Below are positions 27,776-37,496 of a stretch of 64,000 bases of DNA, piece after piece. The first letter of the stretch is position 1. Each line of letters opens with the position of its first letter. The position numbers and the translations under genes were made by a program. This stretch comes from Verrucomicrobia subdivision 3 bacterium UBA693 (lineage in GTDB: Bacteria > Verrucomicrobiota > Verrucomicrobiia > Limisphaerales > UBA8199): positions 1-64,000 of the forward strand of contig DBMR01000073.1 of NCBI GenBank assembly GCA_002298785.1, in the 5' to 3' direction. Below the pieces are notes generated by a model that was not told where the DNA came from, made no database searches, and worked only from the letters and a program-made list of their open reading frames with translations.

Positions 27776-28003
27776 GCGCGCGCTTCATGTTGCGGCGGCA
27801 AGCCGCGCACCGCAACGCATTTGCTCGCTCGCAGGGAAGCCTTAATCGACATAGTGGGGGGCGTCGCGCCAAAACCGAGGGTTACCCGGAAATCTAACCT
27901 CCAAATACGGGATCGGGTGTTTGTCTGGCCGAAGTCGCAACATTTCGGGGTTGTCGGGGTCAAGGTTTTCTGCTTCGATGCCGACGTCCACCAACATTGT
28001 ATT

Positions 28004-28240
28004 ATGGAAGCCGAAGTTCTCTATATTAGCGGCGAACCAGTCCACGCCGGGGATCGAGTCCAATTTCGCGGTACCTATGCGACCGTGGTCTTTGTCACCG
28101 ATGGTGCGAGCGAAGAATTCGAGCCGGGTTATGAGGAATATACCGGGTCGGAAAGAGGCCTGATAATCTGCGACGATGACGGGAACACCGAAACCATCCG
28201 GGAACCGGATGAGCAACTGGTGTTTCTGGACCGACGCTAA
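28004..28240 (+). CDS. Small acidic protein of unknown function
   Basis: A 78-residue protein with a regular beta-rich pattern: VLYISGEPVHAGDRVQFRG, then VVFVTDGASEEF, YTGSERGLIICDDDGN and QLVFLDRR. The phrase GxxVxxGDRVxxxGxxxxVVFV recurs in small proteins annotated only as hypothetical. The open frame extends upstream to 27761, but only the part from ATG 28004 has protein character. No clear ribosome-binding site precedes it, so the start is tentative. Some small proteins of this shape are immunity-like, but nothing here shows that. Confidence 0.6.
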   Translation: MEAEVLYISGEPVHAGDRVQFRGTYATVVFVTDGASEEFEPGYEEYTGSERGLIICDDDGNTETIREPDEQLVFLDRR

Positions 28241-28535
28241 AGCAGGAATTGCAGCACGAGCACGCAGACGCCGGGCAGGACTACGTCACCGGCTGAGGCT
28301 GGATATTTCTCTTGCATAAAACCCGGACAAAGGGGATAGGTTTTCTAACACCAAACCAACCCGCGACGAAACATGGCGCTGAAGCCAAGCAAAATTGATT
28401 GTCGCCCCGGCGAGGTCCGGGAGCAGCGCGTCCTTAACCGGCGACACGCAAAACCGGGAGTTGTCTTCCGCCACCCGGTCGCAGCGGTCTCGTGACTTTT
28501 CGGTCGGTTAAATACCAGTCAACAAACCCAAGAAA
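28241..28535. other. Intergenic region before the large secreted protein
   Basis: About 295 bp with no gene that I can support. It should hold the promoter of the 28536 gene. No strong -35/-10 pair or hairpin stood out. Confidence 0.5.
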
Positions 28536-31124
28536 ATGAAAACCGTCCTATCCGACACAACCCCGAGGTTCTGGGCCGCCCTGTCCAGTGCGTTGGCGGC
28601 GGCTTCGTTATCGGCCAGCGCCGCATTCGTGCAAAACCCGAGCTTCGAATCCAACTACAACACCAACTGGCCATACTATGAGCAACCGGGGTGGCCGGGC
28701 TCCAGCGGCATCGACAACTGGACCTGCACCGGCAACTATGGGATCAATGACCATGTCCTCGATCCGGGCGGCCCTTTCTACGACAACGCCCTGACGCCGG
28801 ACCGCAACCGGGTGGCTTTCAAGCAGCAAAGTGGGGACATGTCGCAGGACATCACCGGGCTGACACCCGGAAAGACCTATTGGATCCAGTTTTATTATAA
28901 CAAACGGAGCAGCGGCGCCGCCGGGACGGTCCTCGATCTAGCCACCAAGTTCGGCGGCCAAACCCTGGACACCATCAGCGGGATGCAACCCGCAGGAAAT
29001 GGGGGAGTCTACACGGCGTCGTTTTATCCGCGCAGTGTGGCGTTCGAGGCGGCGGCCGACTCGGGCACACTCACCTTTTCATGGACCTCCGATGGTGACG
29101 CGTGCGGTTTGCTGGACGCGGTCACCATCGTCGAACGGAGCACGAATGACATCGTGGTCATGAATCCCAGCTTTGAAGCCAGCGGGGTGCTGCCGGATGT
29201 TGGACCGGTTCCAGCCATCGCGGGCTGGACCCGGGTGGGAACGGTCGGCGTGGACGCTGTGGGCGGCGCTTATGCCAACAACGGAGCAATTCCGGATCAG
29301 GATCTTGTGGCGTTCATCCAGGGCCCGGGATCACTGACGCAAACAATTCGGAACCTGGTGCCGGGCACCGCCTACCAGTTGTCCTTCGCTTACAACGCCC
29401 GCGCTGGAACCACGCCCCATCTGCAAGCCAAGTCCGGAACCACCGTGCTCTGGGAAGGCGACGTCACGCCCGTGGGCGGCACCAGCGCCTTTACGATCCG
29501 CACCGTGAACTTTACCCCCACGACCAGCAGCATCGCGCTTTCGTTTGAGCAGACCAAAGCGGGGACCGATGTCGTGCTGCTGGATAACATCCGCATCATG
29601 GGACAGTCGGAAGTCCCGCTACCGCCGATGGAAATCTCTCCCAGTAAAGCCGAGATCGCCCCGAGCCAGACCCTGACCATTTCGGTCAAGGTGCCGTCCG
29701 AAAAGCTGGCGCTGGGTCCGGCAGATATCGTGTTGGCCACCACCGATTCGCGCATTGTGAAGCTGGTCGGTGGCGATACCAACGGCGCTCTGACCCTGCA
29801 TTATGCCCAGGGCGGTGCAACGGTGCAGACAGTTGATGCGCTGGGAGTACGCCGCGGCACAGCGAATGTGGCGGTGACGGATTCTGCCGGGCTGGTGGTC
29901 CCCAACAGTGTGCTGATCAGCGTGGTTGAATCGTTCGTGCGCAATCCCAGCTTCGAGGCGGAAGCGGCTCCCTCGGGCGCGGGTTACGGCTCGATTCTCT
30001 CCTGGACCACCACCGGCGGCGTTGGGGTCAACAAGATCGACCAGCCGTTTGCCGTCAATAGCGGCCCGATTCCGGATCGGTTCCAGGTGGCTTTCATCCA
30101 GGGCGCCGGCTCAATCTCACAAGGGTTGGCCGGTTTCACCCCGGGCGCCAATTACGCGCTGCAATTCCGCTACAGCTTGCGCGACTTCCCCGATCCCGCC
30201 GGTCCGGCCATTGACCTGACAGTGAAATTCGGCGGCCAGCCAATCGCCAGCATGGCTAACATCATTCCGCTCTCGCAGGCGGGCGCCTCCGTCTATTACT
30301 TCACCAACGTGTTTTTCATCCCCACCAATGCCACCGGAACGCTGGAGTTCATCGCCTCCAACCCGAAAGGCGACGCCACCTTGTTGCTGGACGCGGTGAA
30401 CATCGTGCGCCGGGACCCAGGTGAAATCGTGCTGCAAAACCCTAGCTTCGAAGCCAGCGGCAGCATGGCGCTATACAATGATGCCCTGACCAGCGGTTGG
30501 GAAACGAGCAGCACTGGCCGAGGGACCGACGCCGACGGGCCATTTGCCGACAACGGACAGGTGCCGGACCAGGACCAGGCCTTCTTCCTGCAGGGCGGCG
30601 GTTTTGTCCAGCAAGTGGTCAGTGGCCTAACTCCCGGTGCAAAATACACGCTGGTCTATTCCATCAACGCCCGCGGTTGCTGCCCAGCGGGAGGAGTCGT
30701 GACGCATTACGTGGTGCTGGCCGGCACTCCCGGATCACCCGCCACCATCTTCGACGAGGACATCAGCCCGGTTGGGGCCGCAAAGCCCTACCACCGCCGC
30801 GCCGCAGTGTTCACCGCCGACAACTCGGATCAAGTAGTGCGCATCGAGCACGTGCCTACTGGCGACCGAACCTTGTTGCTGGACAATGTTCGACTGCTCG
30901 CTGGGGATGCCACGGCAGCACCAACGCTTACCATCACCTCGCTTGGCAACGGGAGCCTCCAGATCACCTGGCCCGCCACGGCTGCCGGCTACCAATTGCA
31001 GTCGGCGCCGAACTTAAACGGCGGCTGGACTACGGATACCGCGCTCGTAACCACCCAGGGCGGTTCGAAAGCAGTCACCATCGCCCCCGGCCTGGCGGGT
31101 CGGGTTTACCGATTGTCCCTCTAA
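28536..31124 (+). CDS. Secreted protein with four NPSFE-type beta-sandwich modules
   Basis: An 862-residue exported protein. After a signal peptide (about 1-30), four related modules of about 160-170 residues begin with NPSFES or NPSFEA near residues 33, 208, 468 and 634. Each ends in a LLDAVTIV or LLDNVRI strand, the pattern of DUF642/galactose-binding-like carbohydrate-binding folds. A 100-residue beta region (about 367-467) separates modules 2 and 3. The last 70 residues are a distinct module (LQITWPATAAGYQLQSAPNL ... GRVYRLSL) that also ends two other secreted proteins in this window. No catalytic domain is seen, so adhesion or glycan binding is the likely role. A pseudopilin gene follows 23 bp downstream. 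Confidence 0.9.
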   Translation: MKTVLSDTTPRFWAALSSALAAASLSASAAFVQNPSFESNYNTNWPYYEQPGWPGSSGIDNWTCTGNYGINDHVLDPGGPFYDNALTPDRNRVAFKQQSGDMSQDITGLTPGKTYWIQFYYNKRSSGAAGTVLDLATKFGGQTLDTISGMQPAGNGGVYTASFYPRSVAFEAAADSGTLTFSWTSDGDACGLLDAVTIVERSTNDIVVMNPSFEASGVLPDVGPVPAIAGWTRVGTVGVDAVGGAYANNGAIPDQDLVAFIQGPGSLTQTIRNLVPGTAYQLSFAYNARAGTTPHLQAKSGTTVLWEGDVTPVGGTSAFTIRTVNFTPTTSSIALSFEQTKAGTDVVLLDNIRIMGQSEVPLPPMEISPSKAEIAPSQTLTISVKVPSEKLALGPADIVLATTDSRIVKLVGGDTNGALTLHYAQGGATVQTVDALGVRRGTANVAVTDSAGLVVPNSVLISVVESFVRNPSFEAEAAPSGAGYGSILSWTTTGGVGVNKIDQPFAVNSGPIPDRFQVAFIQGAGSISQGLAGFTPGANYALQFRYSLRDFPDPAGPAIDLTVKFGGQPIASMANIIPLSQAGASVYYFTNVFFIPTNATGTLEFIASNPKGDATLLLDAVNIVRRDPGEIVLQNPSFEASGSMALYNDALTSGWETSSTGRGTDADGPFADNGQVPDQDQAFFLQGGGFVQQVVSGLTPGAKYTLVYSINARGCCPAGGVVTHYVVLAGTPGSPATIFDEDISPVGAAKPYHRRAAVFTADNSDQVVRIEHVPTGDRTLLLDNVRLLAGDATAAPTLTITSLGNGSLQITWPATAAGYQLQSAPNLNGGWTTDTALVTTQGGSKAVTIAPGLAGRVYRLSL

Positions 31125-31147
31125 TTCGGCGAGCGCCGAGACCGACC

Positions 31148-32017
31148 ATGAAACCGCATTGCTTATTCGGACCCCGGGCCGGCACCATCCCGACCCGGCC
31201 CGGGGCCTTCACGCTCATTGAACTGCTCGTGGTCATCGCCATCATCGCGATCCTGGCAAGCATGCTGCTCCCGGCGCTCAACCGCGCTAAAGAAAAAGCG
31301 CGCGGCATCAGTTGCCTCAACAATGTCGGGCAGATTTCGAAGGCGACGAAAATGTACGTGGACGATAACGCCGGCAAACTCATGCCGTTATGGCGCGATC
31401 GCGACACGCCGGGATGGTCGAAATGGGTCTACGACCCGCCGACCTTCGTGGTCCACAACCCCCAGGTGCTCTGGTGGCAGGACGCGCTGCGCCTCGGCAA
31501 TTACTGCCCCACCCGCAAGGCCTTTGATTGCCCGTCAGTCAAAGGCATGGCGTTTAGCACCGGCGGCGGATCCGTGAGCACCAACAACGCCCTCGGCATC
31601 GCCATGAATCACCGCGAATTCGCCCAAACCATGAACGCCTCGGTGGTCACCCGGCCCATGCGCTCGGAAGCGCAGGTACAGAGGCCCTCCGCCGCGATCA
31701 TCTTCGCCGATGCCGGAGCGGTGACGGATGCGTCCAAAAACAAGGGGCCGGATCAATGGGAGCCAGACCTGAAATTCGACGCGCTGGCAGCCGCTTTTGG
31801 AGGAGGCGGCTGCAGCTACTTCCGGGTGCCTTCCGATGGATCGTTTTCGGTGGGTGACTCGCGGTCCCTGGGCCGGCACTCCAAGCGCGCCAATTTTGGC
31901 TTCTTCGACGGCCACGCCGAGTCGCGCCGAAATAGTTCGGTCGGTTACAACCTGCCCCGGACGCACGAAGGCGCTTTGTGGGCCATTGACCACCTGAGCC
32001 TTAATGAACCGCCCTGA
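31148..32017 (+). CDS. Type II secretion pseudopilin with H-X9-DG C-terminus
   Basis: A 289-residue prepilin-like protein. The cleavage/methylation signal GAFTLIELLVVIAIIAIL lies at residues 19-36, giving the usual Gly|Phe peptidase site and Glu at +5. The remaining sequence is a soluble domain ending in RHSKRANFGFFDGHAE, the H-X9-DG motif common in Verrucomicrobiota and Planctomycetota. Such proteins are abundant in these phyla and are thought to be pseudopilins of a type II-like export system. The ATG 23 bp after the large secreted protein suggests co-expression; the longer open frame upstream is a shadow. Confidence 0.9.
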   Translation: MKPHCLFGPRAGTIPTRPGAFTLIELLVVIAIIAILASMLLPALNRAKEKARGISCLNNVGQISKATKMYVDDNAGKLMPLWRDRDTPGWSKWVYDPPTFVVHNPQVLWWQDALRLGNYCPTRKAFDCPSVKGMAFSTGGGSVSTNNALGIAMNHREFAQTMNASVVTRPMRSEAQVQRPSAAIIFADAGAVTDASKNKGPDQWEPDLKFDALAAAFGGGGCSYFRVPSDGSFSVGDSRSLGRHSKRANFGFFDGHAESRRNSSVGYNLPRTHEGALWAIDHLSLNEPP

Positions 32018-32187
32018 CCCGGCCGCTTTCAATAAGTTGCAGTCCGGCCAACGGTCTGTGTAGAGTGGCTGCGAATCCAGCCGGAACCCGGTTAGGTGGG
32101 CGGCTCTGTCACCGGTTACAGCCTTACGGTCAAGTGACGGATCCTCTCCGGCGGATGACGTGAAATCAACGAAGTCAGGACCATATC
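32018..32187. other. Intergenic leader with short hairpins before the lipoprotein gene
   Basis: 170 bp with several short self-complementary stretches, for example GGCTG/CAGCC at 32067-32082 and a small stem around CTGT/ACAG at 32106-32121. I recognise no known riboswitch. It may be an ordinary leader. Confidence 0.35.
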
Positions 32188-32823
32188 ATGAAAATCAGAA
32201 TTTCAATGCTGGCGGTTATCCTCTCGGCCCTTTGCCTGAGCGGCTGCGCTACCAACTCCATCAAACAAGTCTGGAAATCGCCCACCTACCCTCCCGGCAA
32301 GGTCAGCAAGGTCGCCGTCCTCGCCGTGGATCAGCGCGGCCTGGTCCGACAGGGCTTCGAGAATCGGTTCGTAAACCAGTTCCGCGCCGCCAACCAGGAA
32401 GCGATGGTGACCCATGACCTGTTGACCCTGCAGGAAATCAAGGCGGATAAAGAAGCGGTGGCCGAGCGCCTGCGCGCCGCCGGAGCGGACGTCATTCTCA
32501 TCGTCCGGCTGGTGGATCAGGCGACGCGCAGCCGTCAGGTCCAGGCCCGGCCCGACCTCTGGGTGCCCACCATCACCGGCTTCGGCACCTGCGGTTGGTA
32601 TGATTGCTACTCGGTCGCCTTCATGGACATGGGCGCGAGCTGGGGCAGCATGGTTCAGCAAATCTATCTCGATACCAGCTTGTTTGAGCTGAAGAAAGGC
32701 ACCCGGGTGTGGTCGGCGTTCACGCTCACCAAACTCAAAGAGGACGCCGACCGGTTGGTGGAGGCGGATGACCTCGTCACCAAAGTCGAGGCGGCGATGC
32801 GCAAGGACGGCCTGATTCACTAG
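32188..32823 (+). CDS. Predicted outer-membrane lipoprotein, unknown
   Basis: A 211-residue lipoprotein with a signal peptide and lipobox LSGC (Cys20). The mature part (KVAVLAVDQRGLVRQGFENRFVNQFRA, ADVILIVRLVDQATRSR, VWSAFTLTKLKEDADRLVE) resembles periplasmic lipoproteins that fold like the GNA1162/CsgG N-terminal domain, with a helix-strand pattern around a polar face. The function is unknown. It stands alone after the pseudopilin gene. Confidence 0.8.
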   Translation: MKIRISMLAVILSALCLSGCATNSIKQVWKSPTYPPGKVSKVAVLAVDQRGLVRQGFENRFVNQFRAANQEAMVTHDLLTLQEIKADKEAVAERLRAAGADVILIVRLVDQATRSRQVQARPDLWVPTITGFGTCGWYDCYSVAFMDMGASWGSMVQQIYLDTSLFELKKGTRVWSAFTLTKLKEDADRLVEADDLVTKVEAAMRKDGLIH

Positions 32824-32866
32824 GCCCTGGCCGGTCGCGGATTCCACGGCTTCAACCTGGGGACGC

Positions 32867-33214
32867 TCAGGTATTGAAGCTTTGCGCCATCTGCAGGAAG
32901 AGCGCCCGGTTGGCGTTGACCACCGCCAGGGCCTCACTGGACCATTTCGCTTTGAGCTTATTGAGCCCCCGGTGGCTCCCGGCCTGGTTGCCCTCCACCC
33001 AGATGCACGGAAAGTCCTTCTTGCCACTCGAACCATCCGCCGCAATCACGTACACACATTGATTACCATGCGAGCCCGAATGGAAATTGAACACATAATC
33101 GGTGTTCGTCTGCCAGACCGTGACGGCCGCGACATCCGTAGCCGTTAAACCCAGCCCGCCCTGCTTGATTGTTTTGGTCAACACCGGGTTGCCGGAAGTG
33201 AATTCAAAATTCAT
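32867..33214 (-). CDS. Small hypothetical protein
   Basis: A 115-residue protein without signal peptide or membrane segment. It has aromatic- and Gly-rich stretches (TVWQTNTDYVFNFHSGSHGNQ) and an internal WVEGNQAGSHRGLNKLKAKW. I do not recognise the family. It converges on the lipoprotein gene, leaving 43 bp. The composition and codon pattern look like those of a real gene, and the opposite strand has nothing better. Confidence 0.6.
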   Translation of the reverse strand: MNFEFTSGNPVLTKTIKQGGLGLTATDVAAVTVWQTNTDYVFNFHSGSHGNQCVYVIAADGSSGKKDFPCIWVEGNQAGSHRGLNKLKAKWSSEALAVVNANRALFLQMAQSFNT

Positions 33215-33406
33215 GGCGTCATTAGGTGATGTTTAAAAAGCCGGCGCCGCGTCCTGACACACCACAGGTATGGCATTGCGATGCCTTATAGAATGTATAA
33301 TAACAATGGATTCACCCCGCCTAACTGTCAAGGGCCGGAACGGTGAAGTTATGCCGATCGGAAACGGGATTGCGCTCTCGCCGCGGCTGGGCTCTGGAGG
33401 GTTCGG

Positions 33407-34351
33407 TTAGGCCACCGGATGTTGCTCGTACCACTCCAAAGTTCGCCGCAACCCTTCCTCAAAACCGGTTTTGGCTCTGAATCCAAACTCTTTTTCAGCG
33501 CGGGAAACATCGAGGCAACGGCGGGGTTGACCGTCGGGTTTGGTGGGGTCCCAACGGATTTCCCCCCGGTAATCAGCGAGCCGGCACAGGGTTTTGACCA
33601 GATCCAGAATGGTAATCTCCATCCCGGCGCCGAGATTCACCGGTTCGCCCTGATCGTAATGCTCGGCGGCCAAGTATAGCCCTTCGGCGGCGTCCTCGAC
33701 GTAGAGGAATTCGCGCGAGGCTTGGCCAGTGCCCCACACCTCGATAAATGGCTGCCGCTGCACCTTGGCGTCGTGAATCTTCTTTACCAGGGCAGGTATG
33801 ACGTGCGAACTGACCGGGTTGAAATTGTCCCGGGGTCCGTAAAGATTGACGGGCAGGATAAAAACGGCATTCCAACCATACTGCTGCCGGTAGGCCTGGG
33901 CCTGGACCAGCATCATTTTCTTGGCCAATCCGTAGGGAGCGTTGGTTTCCTCGGGATAACCGCTCCACAAGTCGCTTTCGCGGAACGGCACCGGCGTGAA
34001 TTTGGGATAAGCGCAGATCGTTCCCACCGCCACAAACTTCCGGATGCCGAACAAACGGGCTTGCTCAATCATGAACGTGCCCATCATCAGGTTGTCGTAA
34101 AAGAGCGTGCCCGGGTTCGCCAGGTTGTAACCGATGCCTCCGACATTCGCCGCCAAATGGATCACTTTGTCGGCATTCGGGAAATCCCGGAACATCATCA
34201 TCACCTCACGCTCATAGCGCAGGTCGTAATCCTGTCGCCGTGGAATGAAGAGGTTCTCCCGCGGCACGCCCATGGCCAGGTACTTATCCACCAGGTAGCT
34301 GCCCAAAAAACCAGCGCCGCCGGTGATGATGATCCGCTGTTGCTTGTTCAT
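33407..34351 (-). CDS. GDP-L-fucose synthase-like NAD-dependent epimerase
   Basis: A 314-residue extended SDR enzyme, closest by motif to GDP-L-fucose synthase (epimerase-reductase). NADP binding is by GGAGFLGSYLVDKYL; the catalytic Tyr-Lys lies in YGLAKKM; NVGGIGYN and SHVIPALVKKIHDA (with the conserved catalytic His) follow, then SREFLYVEDAAEG. The position of the E. coli catalytic Ser107 appears to be Thr (VGTICAYPK). The ATG 34351 is preferred over an upstream in-frame start. It would make GDP-fucose from a GDP-4-keto-6-deoxymannose; the partner dehydratase gene gmd is not in the window. Confidence 0.88.
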   Translation of the reverse strand: MNKQQRIIITGGAGFLGSYLVDKYLAMGVPRENLFIPRRQDYDLRYEREVMMMFRDFPNADKVIHLAANVGGIGYNLANPGTLFYDNLMMGTFMIEQARLFGIRKFVAVGTICAYPKFTPVPFRESDLWSGYPEETNAPYGLAKKMMLVQAQAYRQQYGWNAVFILPVNLYGPRDNFNPVSSHVIPALVKKIHDAKVQRQPFIEVWGTGQASREFLYVEDAAEGLYLAAEHYDQGEPVNLGAGMEITILDLVKTLCRLADYRGEIRWDPTKPDGQPRRCLDVSRAEKEFGFRAKTGFEEGLRRTLEWYEQHPVA

Positions 34352-34650
34352 AATGGCGATCTCCAAAGGTGCCCGGCTGAATCGACCCGAGCGCGGCTGG
34401 CAACCCAGGGGCCCCGTGGTGGTTATTCCAGGAACCAACCCCACCTACGCTGCGCTCGACGCGCCATTTAAGCCAGCACCAGTCTTCATAGTAAAGGCTT
34501 ATTTGCACCGCCAACGAACCCTGGTCTGGTCCCCATTTCCTGCCTCTCCCGCACGGTTCAGCACGTCCGCTCGCATCGTTTCTTCGCCATTTTGGGGTCG
34601 TTGACACCCCCATGGCAGGCTGTTAAGGTGCCCAGCCCAGATTGAGCGCA

Positions 34651-37455
34651 ATGGACTACAAAAACACACTGAATTTGCCGCAAACCGATTTCTCGATGAA
34701 AGCCGACCTGGTGGCGCGAGAACCGGAGCGGTTGAAGCAATGGCAGGCAGCCGGGCTGTACGAAAAAATCCGCGCCCTCCGCGCGGGCGGCCCCCGGTTT
34801 ATTCTGCACGACGGCCCGCCGTTCGCTAATGGCGACGTCCACATCGGCACTGCCCTGAACAAGACGCTCAAGGACATCATCATCAAATACAAAACCGTGC
34901 GCGGTTTTGACGCGCCGTATGTGCCCGGATGGGATTGCCATGGGCTGCCGATCGAATTCAAGGTTTCGCAGGACATGCGCAAGGCCGGCGACACTGCCTC
35001 GGACCCGGCGGTGATCCGCCAGGCCTGTGACGCTTATGCGCGGAAGTACCTCGATATCCAGCGCACGCAGTTCAAGCGGTTGGGGGTGTTGGGGGATTGG
35101 GATCATCCCTACCTGACGCTCAACCAGGAATACGAGGCAGCGGAACTGGGCCTGTTTGCGGACCTGGTGGAGCAAGGCTTTGTTTACCGTGGCAAGAAGC
35201 CGGTGTATTGGAGCATCCCCTGCCGGACCGCGCTGGCGGAAGCGGAGGTCGAGTACAAGGACCACGTCAGCCAGAGCGTTTTCGTAAAGTTCCCGTTGGT
35301 TGGCTATCCGCAGACCTCGGTGCTGATCTGGACCACTACGCCGTGGACCCTTCCGGCGAATCTCGCGGTTGCGTATAACTCGAGCTTCAGTTACTCGGTC
35401 GTGCGGGTGGGAGATGAAAACCTGATTCTCTCGACGATGCTCCTGCCGCTGGTGGCGCAGAAGTGCGGCTGGGCCGGTTATGAGATCGAGCGCAGCCTCG
35501 AAGGCGCGCACCTGGCGCAACTCGAGTACCAGCATCCTTTCTGCAATCGCACCGGCAAATTCTATGCGGGCGATTCGTTCGTCGACAACACGACGGGTAC
35601 CGGATTCGTGCATATCGCCCCGGGGCACGGGCAGGACGACTACCGCCTGGGCCTGGAACATAATCTGCCGATCTATTCGCCGGTGGACGATGACGGACGC
35701 TTTACGCACACGTCGGATTTGCCGGTCGAACAGCAGATGCCGTCCAGCCTGCTGGGTAAAGCCATCCTGGAACGGCACGGGAAGAGCGAAGCGAACGAGG
35801 CGGTGCTCGCGCTGCTGGTGGAGCGCAATGCGCTGGTGCACCGCGAGCCTTATTCGCACAGCTACCCGCATTGCTGGCGGAGCAAGACGCCGATCATTTT
35901 CCGCGCGATGGACCAATGGTTTATCGAGGTGGACCACGCCGGCTTTCGCCAGCGCGCCCTGGCCGAGATCAACAAGGTGAACTGGGTGCCGGACTGGGGA
36001 AAAAACCGGATCGAAGCGGCCGTGAGTGGGCGTCCCGACTGGTGCATCTCCCGCCAACGCACCTGGGGTGTGCCCATCCCGGCATTTTACCTGGGCTCCG
36101 GCGAACCCGTCCTGGACGCGCGCATCGTGCGCAACGTGGCCGCGCTCGTCCGGCAGCATGGATCGAATATCTGGTTCCAAAAGACCGCCGCCGAACTTTG
36201 GGCGCTGGTCAAGCCCGTGGACTGGAGCGGGCCCGAGCCCGTCGCCAAATCCGCCGATACCCTCGATGTCTGGATCGACTCCGGATCTTCGTCGCGGGCG
36301 GTCATTGCGCAGCGCCCCGAGTTGCGGGGGGATTCCGCTCCGTTCCAATGCGACATGTATTTGGAAGGCAGCGATCAACATCGCGGCTGGTTTCAGTCCT
36401 CGCTCCTGTTGTCCCTGGCCGGCAACGGCGCGGCGCCGTTCCGCACGGTGCTCACGCACGGCTTCATGGTGGATGAAGACCGGGAGAAAATCTCGAAGAG
36501 CAAACAGGGCCAGGGCGGTTACGAAAAACCGCAAACTTCCGAGGCCTACATCAAACGCTACGGGGCCGACGTGGTGCGGCTTTGGGTGGCTTCCCAGGAT
36601 TACCGCAACGATCTCGTCGTTAGTGAAAAACGCATCGAGAAAGTGGGCGAGACTTACCGCATCATTCGCAACGCCTTGCGCTACCAACTCTCCAACCTTT
36701 TCGATTTTGACCCGGCGCAACATAGCGTGCCCGAGGCGCAATGGAGCGGGTTGGATCGCTGGATCCTCGACGAGTTCGCCGCGCTCGAGGCCGAGGTCCT
36801 CCGGGCCTATGACGCCTTCGAATTCCACGTTGTGTATCAGCGGATCAGCCAGTTCGTCGCTGTCGAGCTTTCATCGATGTATCACGACGTCGTAAAAGAC
36901 CGGCTGTATACCGATTCGAAGAATTCACCCCGACGACGCTCGACGCAGACCGCCTTGCATCGCATGGTCACAGGCCTCTGCCACATGCTCTCGCCGTTGC
37001 TGGCTTTCACCGCCGATGAAGCCTGGGAATTCCTGCCGGGAACCAAAGCGGCTTCCGTTCATTTATCGCATTGGGAACCGCGCCCGTTTGCCCGGGGAGC
37101 GGAAGAGCGCGCCTTGTGGGCGGGGTTGTTTGAGATCCGCGCCCGGGTGCTTCCGGAGCTGGAAAAGGCGCGGCAAGCCAAGCTGATCGGGAAAGCGCTG
37201 GAAGCCAAAGCGGTGCTGTCCGGCACGAGCGCAGCTTTGCGGTTGGTCGCCACGGCCCCGGAGGAATTGCGGGAACTGCTCAATGTCTCGCAGCTTACCG
37301 TGGCGCCGGGAGGAGCCGAGGAATTGATCGCTTCCATCGCGCCGGCGGAAGGCCAAAAATGTGAGCGCTGCTGGCATTATGAGACGGACGTGGCGTCCGA
37401 CCCGAACCACCCCACCTTGTGCGGTCGCTGCGCGCGAGCCGTAACGGTGGCCTGA
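34651..37455 (+). CDS. ileS: Isoleucyl-tRNA synthetase
   Basis: A 934-residue class I aminoacyl-tRNA synthetase attaching isoleucine to tRNA-Ile. The HIGH motif is HIGT (residues 64-67), the KMSKS motif is KISKS (613-617), and the editing domain lies between. The C-terminal zinc finger has Cys904/907 and Cys924/927 (CERCWH, CGRCAR), as in bacterial type-1 IleRS. The ATG at 34651 (MDYKNTLNLPQTDF) matches the family start; a TTG nine bases before is rejected. Essential housekeeping gene. Confidence 0.97.
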   Translation: MDYKNTLNLPQTDFSMKADLVAREPERLKQWQAAGLYEKIRALRAGGPRFILHDGPPFANGDVHIGTALNKTLKDIIIKYKTVRGFDAPYVPGWDCHGLPIEFKVSQDMRKAGDTASDPAVIRQACDAYARKYLDIQRTQFKRLGVLGDWDHPYLTLNQEYEAAELGLFADLVEQGFVYRGKKPVYWSIPCRTALAEAEVEYKDHVSQSVFVKFPLVGYPQTSVLIWTTTPWTLPANLAVAYNSSFSYSVVRVGDENLILSTMLLPLVAQKCGWAGYEIERSLEGAHLAQLEYQHPFCNRTGKFYAGDSFVDNTTGTGFVHIAPGHGQDDYRLGLEHNLPIYSPVDDDGRFTHTSDLPVEQQMPSSLLGKAILERHGKSEANEAVLALLVERNALVHREPYSHSYPHCWRSKTPIIFRAMDQWFIEVDHAGFRQRALAEINKVNWVPDWGKNRIEAAVSGRPDWCISRQRTWGVPIPAFYLGSGEPVLDARIVRNVAALVRQHGSNIWFQKTAAELWALVKPVDWSGPEPVAKSADTLDVWIDSGSSSRAVIAQRPELRGDSAPFQCDMYLEGSDQHRGWFQSSLLLSLAGNGAAPFRTVLTHGFMVDEDREKISKSKQGQGGYEKPQTSEAYIKRYGADVVRLWVASQDYRNDLVVSEKRIEKVGETYRIIRNALRYQLSNLFDFDPAQHSVPEAQWSGLDRWILDEFAALEAEVLRAYDAFEFHVVYQRISQFVAVELSSMYHDVVKDRLYTDSKNSPRRRSTQTALHRMVTGLCHMLSPLLAFTADEAWEFLPGTKAASVHLSHWEPRPFARGAEERALWAGLFEIRARVLPELEKARQAKLIGKALEAKAVLSGTSAALRLVATAPEELRELLNVSQLTVAPGGAEELIASIAPAEGQKCERCWHYETDVASDPNHPTLCGRCARAVTVA

Positions 37456-37496
37456 TTCAAATGCCGGGCAAGCGGGGCGAGTTAAAGCATGACTCT

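Noticed and set aside
27761..28003. Upstream part of the open frame before the small acidic protein
   Set aside because: The sequence has no protein-like pattern and overlaps the start of the small membrane protein gene on the other strand.
32018..32187. Leader with small hairpins as a riboswitch
   Set aside because: I compared the pattern from memory with c-di-GMP, cobalamin, SAH and fluoride classes and none fits.
34558..36828. A 756-codon minus-strand open frame opposite ileS
   Set aside because: It mirrors the codon bias of ileS, has no signal or domain, and a real gene covers it.
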